Shown: in pieces, positions 51,333 to 60,109 of the stretch | Position numbering within the stretch: the first letter of the stretch is position 1 | How the letters are laid out: every line of letters begins with the position of its first letter | From: an uncultured Oscillospiraceae bacterium | GTDB lineage: Bacteria > Bacillota > Clostridia > Oscillospirales > Oscillospiraceae | DNA: 60,303 nucleotides | NCBI GenBank assembly: GCA_947581795.1 | Contig: CANPVS010000015.1 | Span: 1-60,303 of the forward strand | Direction: 5' to 3' | The notes under the pieces: model-generated | Database searches by the model: none | What the model was told of the DNA's origin: nothing | Seen by the model: the letters and a program-made list of their open reading frames with translations, nothing else | Position numbers and translations under genes: made by a program

Positions 51333-52045
51333 GCGAGCTTTTGAAGATCGAGGACCTGAAGGTCAACTACGGCGGCATCGAGGCCGTCAAGGGCATCAGC
51401 CTCTCCGTGGAGGAGGGCCAGATCGTCACCCTCATCGGCGCCAACGGCGCCGGCAAGTCCACCACCCTTCGCACCATCTCCGGCCTTGTAAAGGCCCGCA
51501 GCGGCAAGATCACCTTCGCCGGCGAGGACATCACGGGCCTGGACCCCACCTCTATCGTGAAAAAGGGCATCACCATGGCCCCCGAGGGCCGGCGCATCTT
51601 CCCGGACATGACGGTGAAGGAGAACCTGCGCATGGGCGCGTACCTGCGCAAGGACGACCTGAGCGCCGACTACGACCTGGTGTACGACCTGTTCCCCCGT
51701 CTGAAAGAGCGGGAGTGGCAGCTGGGCGGCACCCTGTCCGGCGGCGAGCAGCAGATGCTGGCCGTGGGCCGGGCCCTGATGGCCAAGCCCAAGATGATGA
51801 TGATGGATGAGCCCAGTCTGGGTCTCGCGCCCATCGTGGTGAAGGGCATCTTCGACATCATCCGCAAGATCAACCAGCAGGGCGTCACCATCCTGCTCAT
51901 CGAGCAGAACGCCAACATGGCCCTCCAGGCGGCCCATTTCGCCTATGTGCTGGAGACCGGGCGCATCACCATGTCCGGCACCGGCGCGGAGCTGCTGGCG
52001 GACGAGCGCATCAAGGAAGCATATCTGGGCAAGGCCCATTCGTGA
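51329..52045 (+). CDS. livF: Branched-chain amino-acid ABC transporter ATPase LivF
   Basis: A 238-residue ATPase. Walker A LIGANGAGKSTTLRTISGL, signature TLSGGEQQMLAVGRALMAKPKMMMMDEPSLGLAPIVV, H-loop LLIEQNANMALQAA. The last gene of the livJHMGF operon. Confidence 0.97.
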
Positions 52046-52055
52046 CCGGCGGAAA

Positions 52056-52083
52056 GGGCGGCCCGGCGTGAGCCGCGCCGCCC
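52056..52083 (+). terminator. GC hairpin after livF
   Basis: GGGCGGC-C-CGGC and GCCG-C-GCCGCCC around GTGA; no T-run. Confidence 0.6.
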
Positions 52084-52123
52084 TGACACCGGCAAAAATT
52101 TCCCCGCCAGGGGCAAAAAAACA

Positions 52124-52152
52124 TTGACAATCGGGCGGTCCTGTGCTAATAT
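52124..52152 (+). promoter_or_regulatory. tRNA promoter
   Basis: TTGACA (52124-52129), 17 bp, TAATAT (52147-52152). The tRNA 5' fragment starts 17 bases after the -10 box, as for a normal tRNA gene. Confidence 0.8.
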
Positions 52153-52169
52153 ATCGACTGTTCCGACAT

Positions 52170-52191
52170 GGGGGTATAGCTCAGCTGGGAG
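52170..52191 (+). pseudogene. Duplicated 5' fragment of tRNA-Ala
   Basis: 22 bases identical to the first 22 of the intact tRNA-Ala at 52296. The match stops in the D arm. The following 104 bases hold a small ACCCC/GGGGT hairpin and no other tRNA parts. Confidence 0.85.
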
Positions 52192-52295
52192 CCCACATAA
52201 TATGTTCTGCTCACCTGTTTGGGCTTACAGGAAACACCACCATCGGACAACTTAATCACTGTTTCCCCACCAAAACCCCACATTCGGGGTGCTAC

Positions 52296-52371
<76 letters not shown>

Positions 52372-52384
52372 GAGGGAAATAGAA

Positions 52385-52416
52385 AGAGGCTTGTTTTCGT
52401 AAGAAAGCAAGCCTCT
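52385..52416 (+). terminator. Terminator of tRNA-Ala
   Basis: AGAGGCTTG and CAAGCCTCT around a 14-base loop, then CCCATTTTAAT. Confidence 0.75.
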
Positions 52417-52480
52417 CCCATTTTAATCACACGCAGCACAGAATTGACATATCTCAAAATGCCATTCAAGTGCCTCCGCA

Positions 52481-52508
52481 GGGCGTTCCATCCGGGACGC
52501 CCTTTTTT
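52481..52508 (+). terminator. Second terminator hairpin in the accessory border
   Basis: GGGCGT and ACGCCC around TCCATCCGGG, followed by TTTTTT. Confidence 0.7.
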
Positions 52509-52515
52509 CATGCCC

Positions 52516-52546
52516 GGAAATGCGTCTCACCGTGAGACGCATTTCC
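52516..52546. repeat. 31-bp perfect palindrome, left copy
   Basis: GGAAATGCGTCTCAC, C, GTGAGACGCATTTCC: 15-bp arms about a single base. It matches the imperfect copy at 52810-52836 and flanks the small membrane gene. Confidence 0.75.
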
Positions 52547-52566
52547 TCTCCCCGACAAACGGGATG

Positions 52567-52728
52567 TTATTTCACTTTTTTACTTATTGACTTTACAACA
52601 CACAGGCATCCCACAATTATCAACAATACGGCTGGAATAAGCAGAAGAACATTATTAAGTTCCCCAAATGCCCACCAAATCATCACTACGCCCGATAGAA
52701 TATTAAGTATTCCACTCAAAAGAAACAT
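52567..52728 (-). CDS. Small two-helix membrane protein between the palindromes
   Basis: A 53-residue protein: MFLLSGILNILSGVVMIWWAF then GELNNVLLLIPAVLLIIVGCLCVVKSISKKVK. Two membrane helices (3-21 and 26-45) are followed by a basic tail. AAGGGAA precedes the ATG. The stretch is clearly AT-rich compared with the rest of the window. No family is recognised. Confidence 0.5.
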   Translation of the reverse strand: MFLLSGILNILSGVVMIWWAFGELNNVLLLIPAVLLIIVGCLCVVKSISKKVK

Positions 52729-52809
52729 CGACAACACTTCCCTTGCAAATCTCGATTGTCAACTTGCTGCCGTCATTGTACCACCACGCCATAACAAACG
52801 CCACCACAA

Positions 52810-52836
52810 AAATACGTCTCACGGTGAGACGCATTT
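52810..52836. repeat. 31-bp-type palindrome, right copy
   Basis: AAATACGTCTCAC, G, GTGAGACGCATTT, one mismatch in the arms; otherwise equal to the left copy at 52516. Confidence 0.7.
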
Positions 52837-52963
52837 CTCTGTCAACGAGGTCCGCCGCCAAGGTGGACCTTTTAATATATACAAATCCAACCCGAAGGGG
52901 GGTGATAGAGCTTCTATTTCCTTTATCCCGGCGTACAAATCTAATCTATAAGGAGGACAACAT

Positions 52964-55900
52964 TTGAAATCTATGACGCGCATCCTGTCTCTGGCGCTTG
53001 CCGTGATACTGGCATTGAGCCTGTGCGCCGTGGGAGCCTTCGCGGACGACGCCCCGCCCAGCGCGGAGCCGGAGGGCGAGACGACCACGGAGGCCACGCC
53101 CGCGCCGGAGGCAGGGACACCCACCCCGGCAGAAACCGCCGCGCCCATGGCTACGCCTGCCACCGCGCCCACAGCAGAGCCCACGCCCGTACCCACGGCG
53201 GCTCAGACTGAAGCTCCTGCTCCCACCGAGGTCCCGGAGATAGGGCCGCCTGTAGTGGACGGCCCCAGCATGGACGAGCCTTATGGGGACGGCATCGTAA
53301 TGGGACCGAACAATCCCCCGGAGGATGGTCCAACCATTTTCTCGACGATCAGCGGCACCGCCTCGATTGCGGTGCATAATTGCTACAATTCCAGCGGAGG
53401 GCAGATCAAGTATTACAGTTCGTTCTATTGGAACGGGAAGTACATCGGCGGCAACGGCAGTCCCCGTTACCAGATCACCGCCAACGGGTCCCCGGCGTAC
53501 TGCATTGAGCCGGGCGGCTATCTCCCCGGAGGCTCTACTGTTTCGACCAGCACCGCGCATGTGTGGAACGGCTTTTCGTCAGACAAGCGCGACGCTATTA
53601 AGGTGGCCCTGCTATGCGGCGAACCGGGCAACAGTTCCAATCTGTCCGGCAACTTTGGCAGCCAGTACACGGCGACACAGTTGATAATTTGGGAGTTTAT
53701 CGTAGGTGTCCGAAGCACATCCTCGCCTTATTCTGTGTCAGATAACAAGGTGATAAACTCCGTATGCGGCGGTGGCTGGAACAGTGAGGTCAAGACGGTC
53801 TACGACCAGATCTCCAATGCCATGCGGTCATATAGTGTCCTGCCCAGCTTTGTAAGTTCTCTCAATGCGCCGCCCCCGACCAGCGAAATGACCTACCAGA
53901 ATGGCAATTTCACCCTTACATTGACCGACAGCAACGGCGTATTGTCCAATTACAACTTCACCAGCAGCAACGGCAGCCTCCGCTTTAGCGTGTCGGGCAA
54001 TCAGCTGACGATCACATCCTCGTCCCCGGTCGATAGCGCCACGGTGAATGTTACCAAGAAAAACGCCGTGTCTGTCAGTTCTACCATCACGGCCTACGCC
54101 GGGAACGGCTTGCAGGAAACTATCGTCGGTGTTGAGGCGTCGGACAACACCTCCGGCTGGTTTTGCGTCAACGCGGAGGGCGCACCGCCCCCTCCTCCTG
54201 CCAAAGCCACGCTGACGATCAAAAAGACCGCCGAGGACAACAACATCTATAATATCTATTTCACCATTGACGGAATGGGCGGCGATGTGGCGAACAAGCA
54301 CTACAATGTCTACACCGATCATTCCGGCTATATCACGCAGGAGCTTGATCCGGGCACCTATATGATAACCGAGCAGACTCCCAGCGGATATACTGCCAGC
54401 CCCAAATCCCGGCAGGTCACGCTCCAGAGCGGCGACAATACTTCCGTCAGCTTCTATAACGCCCTTGAAAAAGGAACCGTGAAGATAATCAAGACCTCGG
54501 ATGATGGGGTCGTCAGCGGTATCAAATTCACTGTTTCCGGCCCCAGCGGGACGCAGACCGTGACCACTGGCGCTGGCGGGACTATCAGTGTGCCCGATTT
54601 GTCCCCCGGCACCTACACCGTGACCGAACAGGTCCCGGCAGGCTATACCGCAGACCAGACCTCGCAGCGTTTCACCCTTATGCCGGGAGAGCTTTACACG
54701 CTGAATTATCACAACACACCGCAGAAAGGCGGCTTGAAAATAATCAAAACCGCCAGCGACGGCAAAGTGGCCGGGATCACGTTCACGGTCACGGGAAATA
54801 ACGTCAGCAAGACCGTGACCACCGGCTCGGATGGCACCATATCCATCCCTGACCTTGCGCCTGGCCAGTACACCGTGACCGAAACCGTCCCCAGCGGCTA
54901 CACCGCAGACAGGGCATCGCAGACCGTCACCGTCACGAATGGGCAGACCGCCACCGTCACTTTCCGCAACACCCTCAAAACCGGGAGCCTCAAGATCGTC
55001 AAGACCGCAGATGACGGGCATATCAGCGGCATCCAGTTCACCGTCAAGGGCGGGAGCATAAACAAAACTGTCACCAGCGGAACGGACGGCACCATCACCG
55101 TCCCCGGCCTGTCCCCCGGCCAGTACACCGTGACCGAAACTGTCCCGGAGGGCTATGTGTGCGATAACCCGTCGCAGACCGTGACCGTGGAATATGACAA
55201 GACCGCCACCGTCACTTTCCGCAACACCCTCAAAACCGGAAATGTCAAGATTGTCAAGATCGCAGATGACGGGCATATCAGCGGCATCCAGTTCACCGTC
55301 AAGGGCGGGAGCGTTGATCAGACCGTCACCAGCGGAACGGACGGCACTATCACCGTCCCCGGCCTTACCCCCGGCCAGTACACCGTGACCGAAACTGTCC
55401 CGGAGGGCTATGTGTGCGATAATCCGTCACAGACTGTGACCGTGGAATATGACAAGACCGCCGAGGTCCATTTTGAGAACGAGCTGAAGGTGTGGCGCGT
55501 GGCCGTCACGAAAGTGGACGCCGACGCAAACGTGAAGCGGAGCAGCCGCGCCACGCTGGAGGGCGCACAGTACGGCGTGTACCATGACGGCACACTCCAG
55601 GACACCTACGCCACAGACAGCGGCGGTCATTTTACCACCAATTATTACGCTTGTGGCACCGGCTGGACCTTGCAGGAGATCAGCGCCCCCACGGGCTACA
55701 CTGTGGACCCCACATCCTACACCATCGGCCTGGAGCCTGGGACTACCCAGCTTGCGGCCAACGACACGGAGCTGACAGTCCCGGAGGAAATCATAGAGGG
55801 CAAGCTGCTTATCACCAAGCAGGACGGCCTTACCAAGACGCCCCTCGCCGGAGCCGTGTTCACCGTCATGGATGAGACTGGGGCCACCGTGACCGAGGCC

Positions 55901-56560
55901 ACCACCGGGGAGGACGGCACCGCCACCGTAGACTCTCTGCCCTTTGGCACCTACACCGCCAAGGAGACAAAAGCCCCGGAGGGCTACCAACTGGACGAAA
56001 CCGTGTTCGATTTTGCCATTGAGACGGACGGCCAGACCGTGACCCTCACGCGGGAGAACGTCTACAACACGGGCTCTTTTACCGTCCATAAGGTCAACGC
56101 CCAGGGAGCCTCCCTCGCTGGCGCGGTCTATCTTTTGGAATGGTCCCAGGACGGCAGCGCATGGAATCCCGTCACGTTCCGCTCGGATACCACGCCCGCC
56201 ATCGGCGGCTGTACCACCCTGGGCCTTGAAAACGGCCAGCTTACCACGGGCGCGGACGGCACCGTGTTCTACGACGGCCTCGTTGCCAACGGCCAGATCC
56301 AGTACCGCTTGACAGAAATCAAGGCCCCGGAGGGCATGAGCCTCTTGAAAGACCCCGTATATACGGGCGTACTGCCCGCCCAGGGCGAGGCCGGACCCCT
56401 CTATGAAGTCACGTTCACCGTCACCGACAACAGTATAACCGAGTTGCCCAAGACTGGCGCACCCGGCCTCTGGCCCGTCAGCTTCGGCGCTGCCCTTGTG
56501 GGGCTTGCCGGAGCAGCGGGCATTTACTATATCATTATGAAAAGGAGAAAGCACGAATGA
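52964..56560 (+). CDS. Thioester-domain adhesin with Cna_B stalk and LPKTG anchor (pilus tip type)
   Basis: A 1198-residue wall protein with a TTG start 7 bases after GGAGG. Signal peptide MKSMTRILSLALAVILALSLCAVGAFA; a Pro/Thr/Glu-rich linker (30-115); then a thioester domain (about 130-300) with AYCIEPG (C180) and the TATQLIIWEF motif (Q239), the pair that forms an internal Cys-Gln thioester for covalent host binding. About eight Cna_B/SpaA repeats follow, with ETVPEGY and Y-T-V-T-E E-boxes; two neighbours are nearly identical at the DNA level (255-bp period, 55011/55266). The end is ELPKTGAPG, a membrane helix and KRRKHE. It is the first gene of the pilus operon. Confidence 0.93.
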   Translation: MKSMTRILSLALAVILALSLCAVGAFADDAPPSAEPEGETTTEATPAPEAGTPTPAETAAPMATPATAPTAEPTPVPTAAQTEAPAPTEVPEIGPPVVDGPSMDEPYGDGIVMGPNNPPEDGPTIFSTISGTASIAVHNCYNSSGGQIKYYSSFYWNGKYIGGNGSPRYQITANGSPAYCIEPGGYLPGGSTVSTSTAHVWNGFSSDKRDAIKVALLCGEPGNSSNLSGNFGSQYTATQLIIWEFIVGVRSTSSPYSVSDNKVINSVCGGGWNSEVKTVYDQISNAMRSYSVLPSFVSSLNAPPPTSEMTYQNGNFTLTLTDSNGVLSNYNFTSSNGSLRFSVSGNQLTITSSSPVDSATVNVTKKNAVSVSSTITAYAGNGLQETIVGVEASDNTSGWFCVNAEGAPPPPPAKATLTIKKTAEDNNIYNIYFTIDGMGGDVANKHYNVYTDHSGYITQELDPGTYMITEQTPSGYTASPKSRQVTLQSGDNTSVSFYNALEKGTVKIIKTSDDGVVSGIKFTVSGPSGTQTVTTGAGGTISVPDLSPGTYTVTEQVPAGYTADQTSQRFTLMPGELYTLNYHNTPQKGGLKIIKTASDGKVAGITFTVTGNNVSKTVTTGSDGTISIPDLAPGQYTVTETVPSGYTADRASQTVTVTNGQTATVTFRNTLKTGSLKIVKTADDGHISGIQFTVKGGSINKTVTSGTDGTITVPGLSPGQYTVTETVPEGYVCDNPSQTVTVEYDKTATVTFRNTLKTGNVKIVKIADDGHISGIQFTVKGGSVDQTVTSGTDGTITVPGLTPGQYTVTETVPEGYVCDNPSQTVTVEYDKTAEVHFENELKVWRVAVTKVDADANVKRSSRATLEGAQYGVYHDGTLQDTYATDSGGHFTTNYYACGTGWTLQEISAPTGYTVDPTSYTIGLEPGTTQLAANDTELTVPEEIIEGKLLITKQDGLTKTPLAGAVFTVMDETGATVTEATTGEDGTATVDSLPFGTYTAKETKAPEGYQLDETVFDFAIETDGQTVTLTRENVYNTGSFTVHKVNAQGASLAGAVYLLEWSQDGSAWNPVTFRSDTTPAIGGCTTLGLENGQLTTGADGTVFYDGLVANGQIQYRLTEIKAPEGMSLLKDPVYTGVLPAQGEAGPLYEVTFTVTDNSITELPKTGAPGLWPVSFGAALVGLAGAAGIYYIIMKRRKHE

Positions 56561-58434
56561 AGTATATGAAAACCCTTATCTGCCTCGTTATCGTCCTTGC
56601 CCTGTCCCTGGCCCTGTCCGTCACCGGCTATGCCGTGGGCGCGACCATCGACACCAGCAAGACCGGGAGCATGGACATATACAAGTATGACCTGACCAGC
56701 GCCGAGGCCGCGGGCGCCTGGGACACCGGCGCCCATGTGTCCTCCGGCGTCTATGACAGCACCGTAAACGACACGCTGGGCGGGGCCGTCAATTACGCCA
56801 TCCAGGGCGTCCAGTTCACCTATCTCCGCGTCGCGGACATCAGCACCTATTCCGCAGCGGAGGATGACGGTTACAAGACCGAAACTGTCTATGGCCTGCC
56901 CTCCGGGGCCGGAGCCACACAGTTTTTGAGCGCCCTGGGCCTGTCCTATGACAATGCCCACCACCAGGCCGAGAGCGTGTACTATTTCGCCAGCGACACC
57001 CTCATTACGGCGCTGGAAAAGAGTCTGTCCAGCAACGCCACCACCACGAAGAACGCCCTGGAAAGCTATATCGCCTCCAACGGCGGCGTGACTATGCCCG
57101 CGACAGATGACCACGGCCATACGTCGGCCTCCGATCTGCCCCTGGGCCTCTACCTTGTCGTGGAGACGGGCGTTCCCGAAATGGTCACAAGCACCACCGA
57201 TCCTTTCCTCGTTTCTTTGCCTATGACCGCCATTGACGGCAGCGGCTGGAATTACAACCTCACCCTGTACCCCAAGAACAACACGGGCAGCCCCAATTTG
57301 GAAAAGACTGTCCGGGAGGCACAGACCAGCACCGGGACGAACAGCGGCTCCACCAACATTACGGACGGTTACGCCCATACCGCCACCGCCTCGGACGGGG
57401 ACGTTATGCAGTACCAGATCGTCTCCACGCTGCCCACTATCACCAGTTCGGCGTCCTATCTCACCACCTACACCTATGTTGATACGCTGTCCCACGGCAT
57501 CGGCTATAACAAGGGCGATGTTGTGATCGAGTTTTTCCGGGACGCGGCCTGTACCGACAAGATCACTTCCTGGACGCAGACCGAGGGAAAATACACCGTC
57601 ACCTATGCTGACCAGGACAACGAAAGCACCATGACCATCGCCATGACCTCCGCCGGCCTCAACGAGATCAACACCAGCGCGGACGTTTACGGCGTGGACG
57701 GCTCCCAGCGCGGTTACTCCGGGTGTACCATGCGTATCACCTATGCGGCCACCGTCCACAGCGACGCCTCCGTGGTCTATGGCGACACGGGCAACCCCAA
57801 CACGGTCGTGCTGACTTGGAAGCGCACCAACACGGAATACTTTGACACCCTCCGGGATGACTGTCACGTTTATACTTACGGCATGGACCTGGCAAAGCAG
57901 TTTTCAGACGGTGCGGGCGAGTATGCCGCCGCCCAGTTCGTGCTTCACAACGACACGGACAATTATTTCGTCCAGGCGTCCCTTGTGGATGGCGTCTACT
58001 ATGTGACCGGGCACGTCACCGAACAGGCCCAGGGCACCGTGTTCACGCCCACCGCCGAGGGCAAGATCGTGGTCAAGGGCCTTGAAAATGACAGCTATTC
58101 CTGGACGGAGACGGCCACGGCAGACAGCTATGTTTTGCTGAAGGAGCCTGTCAAGGTGGAGATCACCACCGCCGAGGGCGGCACCTGTGACGTGTGCCAC
58201 AAGGCGCTGCTCACCGCCAGCGCCACCGTCAACGGCGGCGCGGCTGAAATGACAGCGGACGGCGAATCCGTCCACGCCCTCGTCCCGCTGACCGTGGTAA
58301 ACACCAAGGGCTTCGACCTGCCCCAGACCGGCTCCAACGGGACCTGGATGTTCACCGTGGCCGGAATCCTGCTCATGGCCGGGGCCGCCGCCGTGATCTT
58401 CTTTATCGTGCGCCGCAAGTCCGGCCATAGATGA
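56557..58434 (+). CDS. Major pilin, Cna_B/isopeptide fold with LPQTG anchor
   Basis: A 625-residue pilin. Signal peptide MKYMKTLICLVIVLALSLALSVTGYAVG; pilin motif LTLYPKNNTGSPNLEKTV (Lys of Y-P-K for sortase linkage); an E-box region YSWTETATADSYVLL; and at the end DLPQTGSNG, a membrane helix and VRRKSGHR. It starts 4 bases before the adhesin stop ends (ATGA overlap) and overlaps the sortase start by 4 bases. It should polymerise into the pilus shaft. Confidence 0.92.
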   Translation: MKYMKTLICLVIVLALSLALSVTGYAVGATIDTSKTGSMDIYKYDLTSAEAAGAWDTGAHVSSGVYDSTVNDTLGGAVNYAIQGVQFTYLRVADISTYSAAEDDGYKTETVYGLPSGAGATQFLSALGLSYDNAHHQAESVYYFASDTLITALEKSLSSNATTTKNALESYIASNGGVTMPATDDHGHTSASDLPLGLYLVVETGVPEMVTSTTDPFLVSLPMTAIDGSGWNYNLTLYPKNNTGSPNLEKTVREAQTSTGTNSGSTNITDGYAHTATASDGDVMQYQIVSTLPTITSSASYLTTYTYVDTLSHGIGYNKGDVVIEFFRDAACTDKITSWTQTEGKYTVTYADQDNESTMTIAMTSAGLNEINTSADVYGVDGSQRGYSGCTMRITYAATVHSDASVVYGDTGNPNTVVLTWKRTNTEYFDTLRDDCHVYTYGMDLAKQFSDGAGEYAAAQFVLHNDTDNYFVQASLVDGVYYVTGHVTEQAQGTVFTPTAEGKIVVKGLENDSYSWTETATADSYVLLKEPVKVEITTAEGGTCDVCHKALLTASATVNGGAAEMTADGESVHALVPLTVVNTKGFDLPQTGSNGTWMFTVAGILLMAGAAAVIFFIVRRKSGHR

Positions 58435-59330
58435 GAAAGCTCCGGCTGGCCCTTTGCGTCCTTGTGTTCATCGGCGCATTGGGCCTGACCCTTTACCCCC
58501 TGGTGAGCAACTACTGTGCGGAGAGATACCAGTCCACCGCCATAGCCGCCTATGCCGCCAACGTGTCAAGCATGGACGATACCACGCTGGACAGCGCGAG
58601 ACAGGCGGCGGCAGAATACAACAACACCATCCGGGCCGTCACCCTTGACGGCCCGGACGCCATTTCAAGGCTGAACCAGGCCGCAAACGGCTATTCCGAC
58701 TATCTGAACGTGAACGGGGACGGGATCATGGGCTATATCCGTATCCCGTCCATTGGGATCACCCTGCCTATATACCACGGCGTAGAGCCGGAGACGCTGG
58801 AACACGGCGCGGGCCATCTGCCCGGCTCGTCTCTGCCCGTGGGCGGAGAAAGCACCCATGCCGTCCTCGCCGCCCATTCGGGTCTTGCCAGCCAGAGAAT
58901 GTTTACAGACCTGGAGCAGCTGAAGCAGGGCGACACCTTTTATTTATCTGTGCTGGACGAGACGCTGGCCTATGAAGTGGACCAAAGCCTTGTGGTAGAG
59001 CCGGACGACGCCTCGCCCCTGGCCATCGTGCCGGGAGGCGATTTTGTGACCCTTGTGACCTGTGTTCCGTATGGGATCAACACGCACCGGCTCCTGGTCC
59101 GGGGCAGGCGCGTACCCTACGAGGAAACCCCGGCGCAGATCGCCCAGGCGGAGGAAGAAGCCCCCGCCGCCCCGTCCACCTGGCGGGAGCAGTATATCAA
59201 GGGCCTTGCCCTGGGCTTTGGAATCCTGGCTGCAGGCGGCGGCGCAGGTGTAATCGCGTGGAGGATATATCAAACCCGGCACCCCCGCAGACGATACGGC
59301 AGGAGGTATGGCAAACATGAAGCACATTAA
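58431..59330 (+). CDS. Class C (pilin) sortase
   Basis: A 299-residue enzyme with an N-terminal helix, the sortase core and a C-terminal helix (GLALGFGILAAGGGAGVIAW) typical of class C. Catalytic H149 in VLAAHSGL, C211 in TLVTCVPYG and the Arg of HRLLVRGRR are visible. The lid motif region (about 60-90) precedes GYIRIPSIGITLPIYHG. It joins pilin subunits by Lys-Thr isopeptide bonds. Confidence 0.95.
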   Translation: MRKLRLALCVLVFIGALGLTLYPLVSNYCAERYQSTAIAAYAANVSSMDDTTLDSARQAAAEYNNTIRAVTLDGPDAISRLNQAANGYSDYLNVNGDGIMGYIRIPSIGITLPIYHGVEPETLEHGAGHLPGSSLPVGGESTHAVLAAHSGLASQRMFTDLEQLKQGDTFYLSVLDETLAYEVDQSLVVEPDDASPLAIVPGGDFVTLVTCVPYGINTHRLLVRGRRVPYEETPAQIAQAEEEAPAAPSTWREQYIKGLALGFGILAAGGGAGVIAWRIYQTRHPRRRYGRRYGKHEAH

Positions 59331-60105
59331 GCCGCGCCGGAGAAGCAGCGCCAAGACACGGGCACTTATTGCCCTTTTCTGCGCCGTCTTTCTTGCTGGC
59401 CTCGTCGTGGTCCTATGGCCGCAGCTTGTAGGAGTGCATTTGTCCCACCAAGCCCATGTTGCCGTCAGTGAGTTTTTTGATATTTCCGAAGCGCCCAGCA
59501 GCGCAGATAGAAACGATGGCGTTACCTTTGAATATGTGGACGGCCCCATGCCCAGCCCATCGCCCCGGCCATACCCGGAGCTATACGACGCCATGCAGCA
59601 GTACAACGCCCGAATCCGGGCCGAGGGTCAAAGCGGCCTGACCGATGCCTGGGCGTATCAGCAGCCCTCCTTTGACCTTGCCGCCTATGGCATCGAGGAC
59701 GGCGTGATCGGCGTTATCAATATCCCCGCGATGGATGTCGAGTTGCCTATCTACCTGGGGGCCACCAGCGAACACATGGCCCTGGGCGCTGTCCACCTGT
59801 CACAGACCAGCTTGCCCATCGGCGGCGACAACACAAATTGCGTGATTGCCGCCCACCGGGGATGGTATGGCGCGCCCTTTTTCCGCTACATTGACATTCT
59901 CCAGCCCGGCGACGAAATCTATATCACGAATCTTTGGGAGACGCTGACCTATAAGGTCGCGGAGATCAAGGTCATTGACCCGGACGATATAGGTGAAATC
60001 CTTATCCAGCCGGGCCGGGAGCTTTTGACGCTGCTCACCTGCCATCCCTACGCATCGGGAGGGAAATACAGGTACGCAGTTTACTGTGAACGTGTGAGAG
60101 GATAA
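59317..60105 (+). CDS. Second sortase of the pilus operon
   Basis: A 262-residue sortase. An N-terminal helix (TRALIALFCAVFLAGLVVVLW), GVIGVINIPAMDVELPIYLGA, H180 in VIAAHRGWYG and C242 in TLLTCHPYASGGKYRYAVYCERV are visible. It lacks the C-terminal membrane helix of the first sortase, so it may be a class C variant or the wall-anchoring enzyme. ATG 59317 (GGAGG 10 bases upstream) is preferred over 59308. It overlaps the first sortase by 14 bases. Confidence 0.93.
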   Translation: MKHIKPRRRSSAKTRALIALFCAVFLAGLVVVLWPQLVGVHLSHQAHVAVSEFFDISEAPSSADRNDGVTFEYVDGPMPSPSPRPYPELYDAMQQYNARIRAEGQSGLTDAWAYQQPSFDLAAYGIEDGVIGVINIPAMDVELPIYLGATSEHMALGAVHLSQTSLPIGGDNTNCVIAAHRGWYGAPFFRYIDILQPGDEIYITNLWETLTYKVAEIKVIDPDDIGEILIQPGRELLTLLTCHPYASGGKYRYAVYCERVRG

Positions 60106-60109
60106 CAAA

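Noticed and set aside
54200-55460. Periodic repeats resembling a CRISPR or satellite array
   Set aside because: They encode Cna_B domains in an open frame with drift at third positions.
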